NCBI RefSeq assembly: GCF_003402535.2
Contig: NZ_AP025170.1
Location: forward strand, 3,286,001 to 3,350,000
DNA: 64,000 nucleotides
Origin: Cupriavidus sp. P-10
GTDB taxonomy: Bacteria > Pseudomonadota > Gammaproteobacteria > Burkholderiales > Burkholderiaceae
Reading direction: 5' to 3'
Shown one piece after another: positions 1 through 7,998 of the stretch. Position numbers and translations under genes: made by a program. The number at the start of each line of letters is the position of its first letter. The stretch's first letter is position 1. The notes beneath the pieces are model-generated. The model saw only the letters and a program-made list of their open reading frames with translations, had not been told where the DNA came from and searched no databases.

Positions 1-322
1 AAAACTGCTCGCGCTGTTGATGATCACCGCGGCCATGGCCGCTTGCAGCAAGAAGGAAGAAGCCCCCGCAGCTTCCAGCGCCGACAGCGCCATGCAAAGC
101 GCCGCTGAATCGGCCAAGGCCGCCGCCAGCGACGCCGCGGCAGCAGCCAGCAGCGCTGCCGACGCCGCCAAGGCTGCCGCCAGCGATGCCGCTTCGAGCG
201 CGCAGGTTGCCGCCGAGAAGGCCAAGGAAGAAGCCGGTAACGCCATGGCCAATGCCAAGCAGGCAGCCAAGGATGCCGTCAATGCCGGCGCCGACAAGGC
301 CAAGGACAGCGTCAATAAGTAA
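1..322 (+). CDS. Ala/Lys-rich small lipoprotein, 5' end outside the window
   Basis: The reading frame is open from base 2 and begins with a hydrophobic stretch that ends in Met-Ala-Ala-Cys, which fits a lipobox. The true start therefore lies just left of the window, and the ATG at 17 is internal to the signal peptide. The mature part is almost entirely Ala, Lys, Ser, Asp and Glu, in repeats resembling AAKAAASDAA. It should form long amphipathic or coiled-coil helices. I infer a periplasmic, outer-membrane-anchored lipoprotein of unknown role. The low-complexity composition prevents a firmer family call. A short GC hairpin follows the stop. Confidence 0.7.
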   Translation, partial: KLLALLMITAAMAACSKKEEAPAASSADSAMQSAAESAKAAASDAAAAASSAADAAKAAASDAASSAQVAAEKAKEEAGNAMANAKQAAKDAVNAGADKAKDSVNK

Positions 323-324
323 TC

Positions 325-342
325 GCCCCGGCGGGGGCTTTA
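325..342 (+). terminator. Possible weak terminator after the Ala-rich lipoprotein gene
   Basis: A GCCCC/GGGGC stem with a four-base loop starts a few bases after the stop codon and is followed by a short T-rich run (TTTAT). The stem is only 5 bp, so this is a weak candidate. Confidence 0.4.
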
Positions 343-462
343 TGCCGCCCGCCTCGGATGGGCGGTACACTTGGCGAAACGCCGGAAGTCCCGCCTCAAA
401 GCCCCGCCAGGCCCTGCGCCGGTGGGGTTTTTTGTGGCCGGCAACAGAACCGTCCCTACCCG

Positions 463-1335
463 ATGTCTTCCCCCGATACTGCCGCGCTGCCGGCCACGCC
501 AACGCTGCGCGAAGCCCAGACCCTCGCTGCCATGGTGGGCCTGCCCACGCTGGAAGCGCGCATGCTGCTGACGCACGTCACCGGGCTCAGCCGCACGCAA
601 CTGATCACGCGCGATACCGATACGCTCACGCTGGCCCAGCGCGATGCCTTTGCCACGCTGCTGGCGCGGCGGCTGGCGGGCGAGCCGATGGCCTACCTGA
701 TCGGCGAGCGCGAATTCTTCGGCCGCAAGTTCCGCGTCACGCCCGATGTACTGATCCCGCGCCCGGACACCGAGATCGCCGCCGAAGCCTCGCTGGCCCG
801 GCTGGCCGACGTGCCCCGCCCGCTGGTGCTGGACCTGGGCACCGGCTCGGGCATACTGGCGGTGACGCTGGCGCGCGAACGCACCGATGCGCAGGTGTGG
901 GCCACCGATATCTCGGCCGGCGCGCTGATGGTGGCGCAGGACAACGCCAGCGCACTCGGCGCCGACCGCATCCACTTCCTGGTATCCGACTGGTACGCGG
1001 CGCTGCCGCCGGCGCTGCGCTTCCACCTGATCGTTAGCAACCCGCCCTATATCGCCGCGGGCGACCCGCACCTGGCCGAGGGCGACCTGCGCTTCGAGCC
1101 CATCGACGCGCTGACCGATCATCAGGACGGCCTGTCCGACCTGCGCAAGATTGTCGACGGTGCGGCGGAACGCTTGCTGCCGGGCGGCTGGCTGCTGATG
1201 GAGCACGGCTTCGACCAGGCGCAGGCCACGCGCGCGCTGCTGCAGGATGCCGGCTTCACCGACGTCTTCACCGCGCGCGACCTGGCTGGCCAGGAACGCT
1301 GCACCGGCGGACGCCGGTCCGGAGCGCAACCCTGA
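463..1335 (+). CDS. prmC: Peptide chain release factor N5-glutamine methyltransferase PrmC
   Basis: This 290-residue protein methylates the Gln of the GGQ motif in release factors RF1 and RF2, using S-adenosylmethionine in the cytosol. The sequence has the SAM-binding motif DLGTGSG at about residues 124-130 and the diagnostic NPPY catalytic motif at about 193-196. An N-terminal helical release-factor-binding domain includes an MAYLIGEREF stretch. I chose the start at 463 (MSSPDT) because the frame upstream is not family-like. grxD and ubiX follow closely on the same strand, a common betaproteobacterial arrangement. Length is normal for the family. Confidence 0.95.
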   Translation: MSSPDTAALPATPTLREAQTLAAMVGLPTLEARMLLTHVTGLSRTQLITRDTDTLTLAQRDAFATLLARRLAGEPMAYLIGEREFFGRKFRVTPDVLIPRPDTEIAAEASLARLADVPRPLVLDLGTGSGILAVTLARERTDAQVWATDISAGALMVAQDNASALGADRIHFLVSDWYAALPPALRFHLIVSNPPYIAAGDPHLAEGDLRFEPIDALTDHQDGLSDLRKIVDGAAERLLPGGWLLMEHGFDQAQATRALLQDAGFTDVFTARDLAGQERCTGGRRSGAQP

Positions 1336-1453
1336 AGCCCGCCGGCGATTCCGGTAAAATCGCTGGCAGATTCCCGCCGTGCGCCTGGCCGCGCGGCATC
1401 CCTTCTCCCAGGCGGCGCCAGTTCGGCGGCGCCACCCAACCGAAAAGCAGACC

Positions 1454-1765
1454 ATGAGCGACGTGCAGCAAAAGATCGACCAGATCGTCAAGGGCAACCC
1501 GGTAGTCCTGTTCATGAAGGGCACCGCGCAGTTCCCGATGTGCGGCTTCTCGGGCCGCGCCATCCAGATCCTGAAGGCCTGCGGCGTCGACGCGCCGACC
1601 ACGGTCAACGTGCTGGACGACGACGGCATCCGCCAGGGCATCAAGGAATACGCCAACTGGCCGACCATCCCGCAGCTCTACGTGAACGGCGAGTTCGTCG
1701 GCGGCTCGGACATCATGATGGAGATGTACCAGAACGGCGAACTGCAAACCCTGCTGAAGGGCTGA
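1454..1765 (+). CDS. grxD: Monothiol glutaredoxin GrxD
   Basis: This 103-residue protein carries the CGFS active site (residues 30-33) of class II monothiol glutaredoxins. These bind a glutathione-coordinated [2Fe-2S] cluster and pass it to client proteins; they are poor disulfide reductases. The WPTIPQLYVNGEFVGG segment (cis-Pro and glutathione-binding region) is typical. The start at 1454 (MSDVQQ) matches family N termini. ubiX starts 7 bases after the stop, so the two are very likely co-transcribed. Confidence 0.95.
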   Translation: MSDVQQKIDQIVKGNPVVLFMKGTAQFPMCGFSGRAIQILKACGVDAPTTVNVLDDDGIRQGIKEYANWPTIPQLYVNGEFVGGSDIMMEMYQNGELQTLLKG

Positions 1766-1772
1766 GCCCGCC

Positions 1773-2423
1773 ATGCCCGTGAGCGCCGCCCCGCCGGCAA
1801 CGGCGGGGACCGTACCGCCGCGGCGGCTGATTGTCGCGATCACGGGCGCCACCGGCGCCATCTACGGCGTACGCCTGCTGCAGGTGCTGCGCGCGGCGCC
1901 CGGTGTGGAAACCCACCTGCTGATCTCGCCGGCCGGCGTGATGAACCTGCAGCACGAGCTGGACATAGGCCGTGCCGAGGTGGAAGCGCTGGCGCACGTC
2001 GTGCACAACGTGCGCGACATCGGCGCCACCATTGCCAGCGGCTCGTTCCGCGCGCACGCGATGGTGGTGGCGCCCTGCTCCATGCGCACGCTCGCAGCGA
2101 TTGCGCATGGCCTGTCCGATAACCTGATCACGCGCGCCGCCGACGTCACGCTGAAAGAGCGGCGCAAGCTGGTCTTGATGGTGCGGGAAACGCCGCTGAA
2201 CCTTGCGCACCTGCGCAATATGACGGCGGTGACGGAAATGGGCGGGATCGTGTTCCCGCCGGTGCCGGGCTTCTACCAGAAGCCGCAAAGCATTGCCGAG
2301 CTGGTGGACCATACCGTCGGCCGGGTGCTGGACCTGGTCGACCTGCCTGAGATCGGCCAGACGCTCACGCCCAGCTGGGGCGGGCTCAACGCCCGGCCCG
2401 GTGACGCGGCGAGCGGCAACTGA
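1773..2423 (+). CDS. ubiX: Flavin prenyltransferase UbiX (housekeeping copy)
   Basis: UbiX attaches a dimethylallyl group to FMN and makes prenylated FMN (prFMN), the cofactor of UbiD decarboxylases, including the one used in ubiquinone synthesis. The 216-residue protein has the flavin-binding TGATGAIYG motif near residue 24, the SGSFRAHAMVVAPCSM segment and the late VTEMGGIVFPPVPGFY region typical of the family. It has an extra N-terminal stretch of about 15 residues rich in Ala and Pro. A second, shorter UbiX gene at 38456 lies in the catabolic region. This copy sits next to core genes, so I take it as the housekeeping one. Confidence 0.93.
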   Translation: MPVSAAPPATAGTVPPRRLIVAITGATGAIYGVRLLQVLRAAPGVETHLLISPAGVMNLQHELDIGRAEVEALAHVVHNVRDIGATIASGSFRAHAMVVAPCSMRTLAAIAHGLSDNLITRAADVTLKERRKLVLMVRETPLNLAHLRNMTAVTEMGGIVFPPVPGFYQKPQSIAELVDHTVGRVLDLVDLPEIGQTLTPSWGGLNARPGDAASGN

Positions 2424-2506
2424 ACGCTGCTGCCGGGCTCCCCGCCGTTGCTTCAATCCTGTCTACTTTGCCGCAACCTCCGGCAATCGCGGCCTTACCG
2501 TTGTCA

Positions 2507-2707
2507 TTACCAGCGACGATAGCCACGGCCGTAGTAGCCGTAGCCGCCGTAGTAGTACGGCCGCGGCGCGACCACGACCGGCGCGGGGGCTACATAGACC
2601 GGCGCGGGTCCCAGGGCGGGGCCAGCGGGGGTGGGATAGACGGCGCAGCCGCCCAGCAGGGTGACCGAGGCCGCCGCGGCAGCCATTCCAATCGTCAGCA
2701 GTTTCAT
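2507..2707 (-). CDS. Small Tyr/Gly/Pro-rich lipoprotein
   Basis: This 66-residue protein starts with MKLLTIG, has a hydrophobic Ala-rich signal and ends the signal at LLGGC, a good lipobox. The mature part is Pro/Ala/Val-rich and then a YYYGGYGYYGRGY tail. Such short Tyr/Gly-rich lipoproteins are common in Burkholderiales and have no established function. It is convergent with ubiX. The real coding evidence is the signal peptide plus lipobox; there is no catalytic motif. Confidence 0.75.
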   Translation of the reverse strand: MKLLTIGMAAAAASVTLLGGCAVYPTPAGPALGPAPVYVAPAPVVVAPRPYYYGGYGYYGRGYRRW

Positions 2708-2847
2708 GGTGTGTTCCTAGGGGACCTCGCGGCCGGAAGCGGGCATGTGCCTGCCCTGCTGACGTTATACGGGCAGCTTGCGTAATACGGCGTCAAAGGC
2801 GTGTAAGGCTTGTTACCGTTCCCTACGGCGCCGGTGCCATCCCCCTC

Positions 2848-4365
2848 TCAGATCTCGAACTTTATCCCCTGCGCCAGCGGCAACGAGTCGCCGTAGTTGA
2901 TGGTGTTGGTCGCCCGGCGCATATACCCCTTCCACGCATCCGATCCCGACTCGCGCCCGCCGCCGGTCGCCTTCTCGCCGCCAAAGGCGCCGCCGATCTC
3001 GGCGCCGCTGGTGCCGATATTGACGTTGGCGATGCCGCAGTCGCTGCCCGCCGATGACAGGAAGCGCTCGGCCTCGCGCATCGACTCGGTGAAGATGCAC
3101 GACGACAGCCCGTGCGCGGCGGCATTGTTCAGCGCGATCGCTTCGTCGAAGCTGGTGTACGGCATCAGGTACAGGATCGGCGCGAAGGTCTCGGTCAGCA
3201 TGGTGTCGTGCTGCACGTCGGTCATCACCAGCGCCGGCCGCACGTAGCAGGCGTGCGGGAAGCGCTCGGCCAGCAGCCGTTCGCCGCCGGTGACGATATT
3301 GCCTTGCGCGCGGCACGCGGCGAGCGCGTTGGCCATGGCATCGCCCGCGGCGTTGTCGATCAGCGGTCCGATCAGCGTGCCATCGTCAAGCGGGTCGCCG
3401 ACCGGCAACCGGTCGAACACCGTGACCAGCCGGCTGGCCATGGTATCCATCAGGTCGGCATGGACGAAGCAGCGGCGCAGCGTGGTGCAGCGCTGGCCCG
3501 CCGTGCCCGCCGCGGCGAAGGTAATGGCCCGCACCGCCAGCTCGATATCGGCCGAAGGCGCGACGATGGCCGCGTTGTTGCCGCCCAGCTCCAGGATGCT
3601 GCGCTTGAACTGCCCGGCGCAGGCGATGCCGACCTCGCGGCCCATGCGGGTCGAGCCGGTCGCGCTGACCAGCCGCACCGCCGGGTGTTGCACCAGGTGG
3701 TTGCCGAGCATGCGCCCGCCCGGCATGACCGCGGTGATGCCGGCATGCTGCGGCGCGGCCGCGGCCAGCACGCGCTCAAGCAGCCCGTGCGCGGCGAGCG
3801 CGCACAGCGACGCCTTCTCCGACGGCTTCCACAGCACGCCGTTGCCGCACACCAGCGCCAGCGCCGCGTTCCACGCCCACACCGCCACCGGGAAATTGAA
3901 GGCCGAGATCACGCCGCACAGGCCGTACGGGTGCCAGGTCTCGCGCATCGCGTGTTGCGGGCGCTCGGAGGCGATGGTCAGGCCGTGCAGCTGGCGCGAC
4001 AGGCCCACGGCGAAGTCGCAGATATCGATCATCTCCTGCACCTCGCCCAGCCCTTCCTGCAGGATCTTGCCGGTTTCCAGCGACACCAGCCGGCCGAGCG
4101 CGGGCTTGTGCTCGCGCAGCACTTCGCCGTAGCGCCGCACGATCTCGCCGCGCGCCGGTGCCGGCTGCAGCGCCCAGGTGCTCTGCGCCGCGTGCGCGCG
4201 TGCAACCAGCGCGTCGGCCTGCGCCGGCGTGCAGGCAGGCACATGGCCGATGGCCTCGCCGTCCACCGGCGAGCGCACCGTCACCGTGCCGGCCGGCGTG
4301 CCGTCCTGCCAGGGACGCGGCAGCCCCAGCGAATCCCAGCAGGCAGCAAACTCTTGCGCTTTCAT
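2848..4365 (-). CDS. amaB: Aldehyde dehydrogenase, probable 2-aminoadipate 6-semialdehyde (piperideine-6-carboxylate) dehydrogenase
   Basis: This 505-residue NAD(P)-dependent aldehyde dehydrogenase has the general-base Glu in LELGGNNA (about residue 259) and the catalytic Cys in GQRCTT (about 293). Overall it resembles the ALDH7/AmaB group, which oxidises 2-aminoadipate 6-semialdehyde (in equilibrium with piperideine-6-carboxylate) to 2-aminoadipate in lysine catabolism. The gene overlaps the upstream saccharopine-dehydrogenase-like gene by 4 bases (ATGA), so they are translationally coupled. A lysine-oxidising partner fits the predicted substrate. Start MKAQEF chosen at 4365; upstream frame is non-homologous. 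The ALDH call is firm; the substrate is inferred from context. Confidence 0.85.
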   Translation of the reverse strand: MKAQEFAACWDSLGLPRPWQDGTPAGTVTVRSPVDGEAIGHVPACTPAQADALVARAHAAQSTWALQPAPARGEIVRRYGEVLREHKPALGRLVSLETGKILQEGLGEVQEMIDICDFAVGLSRQLHGLTIASERPQHAMRETWHPYGLCGVISAFNFPVAVWAWNAALALVCGNGVLWKPSEKASLCALAAHGLLERVLAAAAPQHAGITAVMPGGRMLGNHLVQHPAVRLVSATGSTRMGREVGIACAGQFKRSILELGGNNAAIVAPSADIELAVRAITFAAAGTAGQRCTTLRRCFVHADLMDTMASRLVTVFDRLPVGDPLDDGTLIGPLIDNAAGDAMANALAACRAQGNIVTGGERLLAERFPHACYVRPALVMTDVQHDTMLTETFAPILYLMPYTSFDEAIALNNAAAHGLSSCIFTESMREAERFLSSAGSDCGIANVNIGTSGAEIGGAFGGEKATGGGRESGSDAWKGYMRRATNTINYGDSLPLAQGIKFEI

Positions 4366-5543
4366 ACGAGGGTCTCCTGCAGCGGATGCTGCGTGTAGTG
4401 GCGGCCGAAGCGGTTGTTGAGGAAGGCGTCGAGCGGCATCGCCTCCTGGCGCACGAAGCCAGCCTGCGGCAGCGCGCCGGTGGCCACCATGTCCAGCGCG
4501 GTGCAGATGCCCGCCGCGGTGGTCAGCTGGATCGCGTTGACATGCCCGCCCTTGCCATCGACCCCGCCGATGCGCGTCGAGAACGATGCCTGCGTCAGCG
4601 GCCCGCGCCCGCGCTCGCCGCCGGCGGGGTAGCCGGTGGCCGTGGCGAACACGATCACCACGTCCTGCTCGGTCACCGGGATGGCGCGGTCGAAGATATC
4701 GCGCAGCCAGTCGCGCCGCTCGCGCAGGCGCAGGTCGTTGAGCAGCAGTTTCATCAGCGCGCAATGGCCGGGATAGCGGATGGACTTGTAGTCGACGTGG
4801 CGCGCACGCCCGGCCAGCGTCTCGGGCAGCGTGCCGAGGCCGCCAGATGTATTAAAGGCTTCGTACTCGATACCGTCCAGCGCGAAGCTCTCCAGCCCTT
4901 CCAGCGCCGGCAGTTCCACGCGGCGGCCGTCGACGATGGCTTCGCACGGGTTGCAGTACTCGTTGATCAGTCCCTCGGTGCTCCAGGTCAGGTTGTACTT
5001 GAGCGCGTTGCTGGGATAGCGCGGCAGCGCGCCGACCCGCATCTGCAGGTCCAGCAGCTCGCCTCCGCCACGCAGGAAGCGCCGCGCCAGGTCATGCCCG
5101 ACCACGCCGATAAAGCCCGGCGCCAGCCCGCACTGCGGCATCAGTACCGAGCGCGCGTTCTGCGCCAGCTGGCGGATGGCGTGGGTAGCGGCCACGTCCT
5201 CGGTCAGGTCGAAGTAATGCACGCCCAGGCGGGCCGCGACCGAAGCCACGGCGATGGCGGCGTGGAACGGCAGCGCATTGAGCACCGCGTCGGCGCCGGC
5301 CAGCAGCGCGGCGCAGGTGCCCGGCTCGGTGGGATCGCCGGCGCGCGCCAGCACGCCGCGCGGCAGGCCGTCGAGGCGGCGCGCGTCGTGGTCGACCACG
5401 CTGACGCGGTAGTCGCCGCTGTCATGCAGCATCGCGGCAATGGTGCGCCCGATCTTGCCCGCGCCCAGCACCGCCACATGCAGCGGGCGGTTTGCCTTGG
5501 GCAGGTCTGGCGGGGCCTGCCGGCCCAGGTTCGAGGGTTGCAT
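4362..5543 (-). CDS. Saccharopine dehydrogenase family protein, candidate L-lysine 6-dehydrogenase
   Basis: The 393-residue protein begins with a Rossmann motif GAGKIGRTIA (about residues 27-36), followed by an acidic residue region (VVDHDARR) that fits NAD(P) binding. The rest matches the saccharopine dehydrogenase/homospermidine synthase fold. In bacteria, members next to an aminoadipate-semialdehyde dehydrogenase often act as L-lysine 6-dehydrogenases, making the substrate of the next enzyme. The 4-base overlap with the aldehyde dehydrogenase supports that role. The start at 5543 (MQPSNLG) is preceded by a long non-homologous open frame. Saccharopine-forming activity cannot be excluded from sequence alone. 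Confidence 0.8.
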   Translation of the reverse strand: MQPSNLGRQAPPDLPKANRPLHVAVLGAGKIGRTIAAMLHDSGDYRVSVVDHDARRLDGLPRGVLARAGDPTEPGTCAALLAGADAVLNALPFHAAIAVASVAARLGVHYFDLTEDVAATHAIRQLAQNARSVLMPQCGLAPGFIGVVGHDLARRFLRGGGELLDLQMRVGALPRYPSNALKYNLTWSTEGLINEYCNPCEAIVDGRRVELPALEGLESFALDGIEYEAFNTSGGLGTLPETLAGRARHVDYKSIRYPGHCALMKLLLNDLRLRERRDWLRDIFDRAIPVTEQDVVIVFATATGYPAGGERGRGPLTQASFSTRIGGVDGKGGHVNAIQLTTAAGICTALDMVATGALPQAGFVRQEAMPLDAFLNNRFGRHYTQHPLQETLV

Positions 5544-5669
5544 GGTGTCTCCGTCCACAAGAAAGGTTGTCCCGTGACTGGAGTATGGATATCGGCCGCG
5601 ACGGAATGAAGGCACAAGAACGACGAAAACCCGCCATAATCGAACGAAACGACGAACCTGCCTGACGTT

Positions 5670-6119
5670 ATGACCGAACTCGACGTGACCGACCGCCACC
5701 TGCTGTCGTTGCTGCAGGCCAACGCGCGCGAAAGTGCCGCCAACCTCGCCCGGCAGCTCGGGATCGCCCGCACCACCGTGGTCGCCCGTATTGCCCGGCT
5801 GGAGCGCAGCGGCGTGATCGCCGGCTATGGCGTGCGCCTGGGGCAGAAGATGGAAGACAACGTGATCCTGGCCTACTGCGGCCTGTCAGTGCAGCCCAAG
5901 GCCGCGCCGGCGATCCTGCGCGCGCTGCAGCGGCTGCCCGAGATCGAAGAGGTCAACTCGGTCAGCGGGCCGGTCGATTACCTGGTAGCGATCCGCTGCG
6001 ACACGCACGACCGGCTCGACCGGTTGCTGGACGAGATCGGCATGCTCGACGGCGTCAACCACACCACCACCTCGATCGTGCTGGCGCGCAAGCTCGACCG
6101 CCGGCGCGCTGCCGGCTGA
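5670..6119 (+). CDS. Lrp/AsnC family transcriptional regulator
   Basis: This 149-residue protein has an N-terminal winged helix-turn-helix (VTDRHLLSLLQANARESAANLARQ... region, residues 5-55) and a C-terminal RAM ligand-binding domain. The family responds to amino acids and forms dimers and octamers on DNA. It is divergent from the lysine-catabolic operon, with 126 bases between the start codons. It is therefore the natural candidate to control lysine-dependent expression of that operon and of itself. Confidence 0.9.
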   Translation: MTELDVTDRHLLSLLQANARESAANLARQLGIARTTVVARIARLERSGVIAGYGVRLGQKMEDNVILAYCGLSVQPKAAPAILRALQRLPEIEEVNSVSGPVDYLVAIRCDTHDRLDRLLDEIGMLDGVNHTTTSIVLARKLDRRRAAG

Positions 6120-6163
6120 CGCGGTATGCTCGCAGACCGAACAAGCCAAAGCGGAGATATCCA

Positions 6164-6973
6164 ATGAGCAATACGATCCGTGTCGCCGTGGGCGGCGTGA
6201 CCGGCTGGGCCGGCGGTGAACTGGCGCGCGGCGTGGCGCATGCCCCCGACATGGCACTGGTGGCAGGCCTGTCGCGCGGCGCCGCCGGCCAGCCGCTGGC
6301 GCAACTGACCGGCCATGCCGATACGCCGGGCGTGGCCGCCGCCAGCATCGACGCGCTGGGGCAGACACCCTATGACGTCTATGTCGAGTACACCAAGCCA
6401 GCCGTCGCCAAGCACAACATCCTTCAGGCGCTGGCGCATGGCGCGCACGTGGTGGTGGGCACCTCGGGGCTGACCAACGAGGACTACGCCGAGATCGACG
6501 CGGCCGCGCGCAAGGCCGAGCGCGGCGTGCTGGCTTGCGGCAATTTCGCCATCACCGTGGTGCTGCTGCAGAAGTTCGCCGAGATGGCGGCGCGCCACCT
6601 GGAACATTGGGAGATCATCGACTACGCCAAGGCCGGCAAGGTTGATGTGCCGTCCGGCACGGTCCGCGAGCTGGCATACCGGCTCGGCCAGGTCAAGACC
6701 GCCGCGCAGGCGGTGCCGGTGGACCAGGTCAACGGCCCGAAGGAAACCCGCGGCGCCACCATGTCGGGCACGCAAGTGCATGCGGTGCGGCTGCCGGGCT
6801 ACCAGCTCGGCGTGGAGGTGATCTTCGGCGCCGACGGCCAGCGCCTGCACCTCAAGCACGAGGCCGGCGACGGCTCCAAGCCCTATGTCGCCGGCGCGCT
6901 GCTGGCGATCCGCAAGGTCCACACCGTGCGCGGCGTGGTGCGGGGGCTGGACAAGGTGATGGAAGGGCTGTGA
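6164..6973 (+). CDS. DapB-like dihydrodipicolinate reductase family protein lacking the canonical His pair
   Basis: The 269-residue protein has a Rossmann start (VAVGGVTGWAGG, residues 8-18) and a DapB-type C-terminal domain with KVDVPSGT at residues 159-166, matching the KVDAPSGT signature of 4-hydroxy-tetrahydrodipicolinate reductase. In E. coli DapB this signature is preceded by the catalytic His-His pair (HHRHK). Here the equivalent residues read DYAKAGK, so both histidines are missing although the Lys is kept. The gene lies directly downstream of the Lrp regulator of a lysine-catabolic operon. I infer a divergent paralogue, perhaps acting on a cyclic imine in lysine metabolism, rather than the biosynthetic enzyme. 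Confidence 0.75.
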   Translation: MSNTIRVAVGGVTGWAGGELARGVAHAPDMALVAGLSRGAAGQPLAQLTGHADTPGVAAASIDALGQTPYDVYVEYTKPAVAKHNILQALAHGAHVVVGTSGLTNEDYAEIDAAARKAERGVLACGNFAITVVLLQKFAEMAARHLEHWEIIDYAKAGKVDVPSGTVRELAYRLGQVKTAAQAVPVDQVNGPKETRGATMSGTQVHAVRLPGYQLGVEVIFGADGQRLHLKHEAGDGSKPYVAGALLAIRKVHTVRGVVRGLDKVMEGL

Positions 6974-7003
6974 CGGCCAGAGACGGTCACAGCCTCGCCT
7001 GGC

Positions 7004-7756
7004 TTACCAGCTGCCGGGATTGACCGGCTTGGCAGGCGGCTTGGCGGCCGCCTTTTCGGTCTTTTCAGGCTTTTCAGACTTATCAGCCTTGCCCTTCGCC
7101 GCCGGCGCCGACGCGGGGTTCAGCTTGCCGGCCACCTCGGCATCCTTTTCGGCCATCAGCTCGCGCGCCTGCGGCAGCAGCATCTCGATGGTGCCGGTGG
7201 CGGGGTCTTCCGGCATCGCGTACAGCTCAACGGTCAGCGGCCGCTTCATCCAGCCGGCATGGATCGTCTTGACGGTCTTGCCGGCCTTGTCGCGCATCTC
7301 TTCCTGTTCCTGGCGGAACGGCTTGCCATACAGCAAGTTGAGGCTGTCGACGGCGGCCTGCTGCGAATTGGCGCCGGCGGTCGGCACTACCAGGCCGACC
7401 AGCGCATTGCGGTCGACAAAGGCCAGCACGTGCTGGCCGTCCATGAAGCCCGGGCGCTTGTCGCGCGGCACGCCCACCTGGCGCATCAGGCCGTCGCCCT
7501 TCAGCTCCACGCAGAAGGCGGTCACGTCGCGGCCGTCGGGCGAGCGCTTGTCGGCGCAATCGGGCAGCGCGGGCAGCGGGTTGCCGATCTCGAGCATGCC
7601 CAGCAGCGGCGACAGTGCGCTGTTCTCGGTGCTGTTGGCTGCCTTGGCGGCCTTGGGTTCTGCAGGCGCGGCAGCGGGCTTGGCGGCGGGAGCGGCAATG
7701 GCGCCGGCGGCGCCCAGCAGGCCGGCAAGCGCCAGCCCGGCAACGGAAAATTTCAA
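7004..7756 (-). CDS. Exported protein of unknown function
   Basis: The 250-residue protein most likely starts at a TTG (7756). That start has a good AGGAG ribosome site about six bases upstream and gives a clean signal peptide (FSVAGLALAGLLGAAGAIAAPA). No ATG gives a better N terminus. The mature region holds two cysteines (DCADKRSPDG and VTAFCVEL) that could form a disulfide, and it ends in a Lys/Pro/Ala-rich low-complexity tail. I do not recognise a family. A periplasmic location is inferred. It is convergent with the DapB-like gene. Confidence 0.72.
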   Translation of the reverse strand: MKFSVAGLALAGLLGAAGAIAAPAAKPAAAPAEPKAAKAANSTENSALSPLLGMLEIGNPLPALPDCADKRSPDGRDVTAFCVELKGDGLMRQVGVPRDKRPGFMDGQHVLAFVDRNALVGLVVPTAGANSQQAAVDSLNLLYGKPFRQEQEEMRDKAGKTVKTIHAGWMKRPLTVELYAMPEDPATGTIEMLLPQARELMAEKDAEVAGKLNPASAPAAKGKADKSEKPEKTEKAAAKPPAKPVNPGSW

Positions 7757-7998
7757 ATCAGACTCCTGGAAAACGGCTCCGGGTTGGAGCGCGCCCCGGC
7801 CGGGATGTTCCTCGGGTGCGGGTGCGGCGCCAGTCACGCATGACAACGGGGCCGGTGGCATGGGTGCCGCGCAAGCCACCCGTAAGCCACCGGATGCCTG
7901 CGGATCGGGGCGAGCGCTAGCTTAACCGATCGCCCCGGCGGCTCCTGCACATGCGGCGATAATGCGGCGACAGGCTGCGGCGCCAGGATGCCGCCCCG

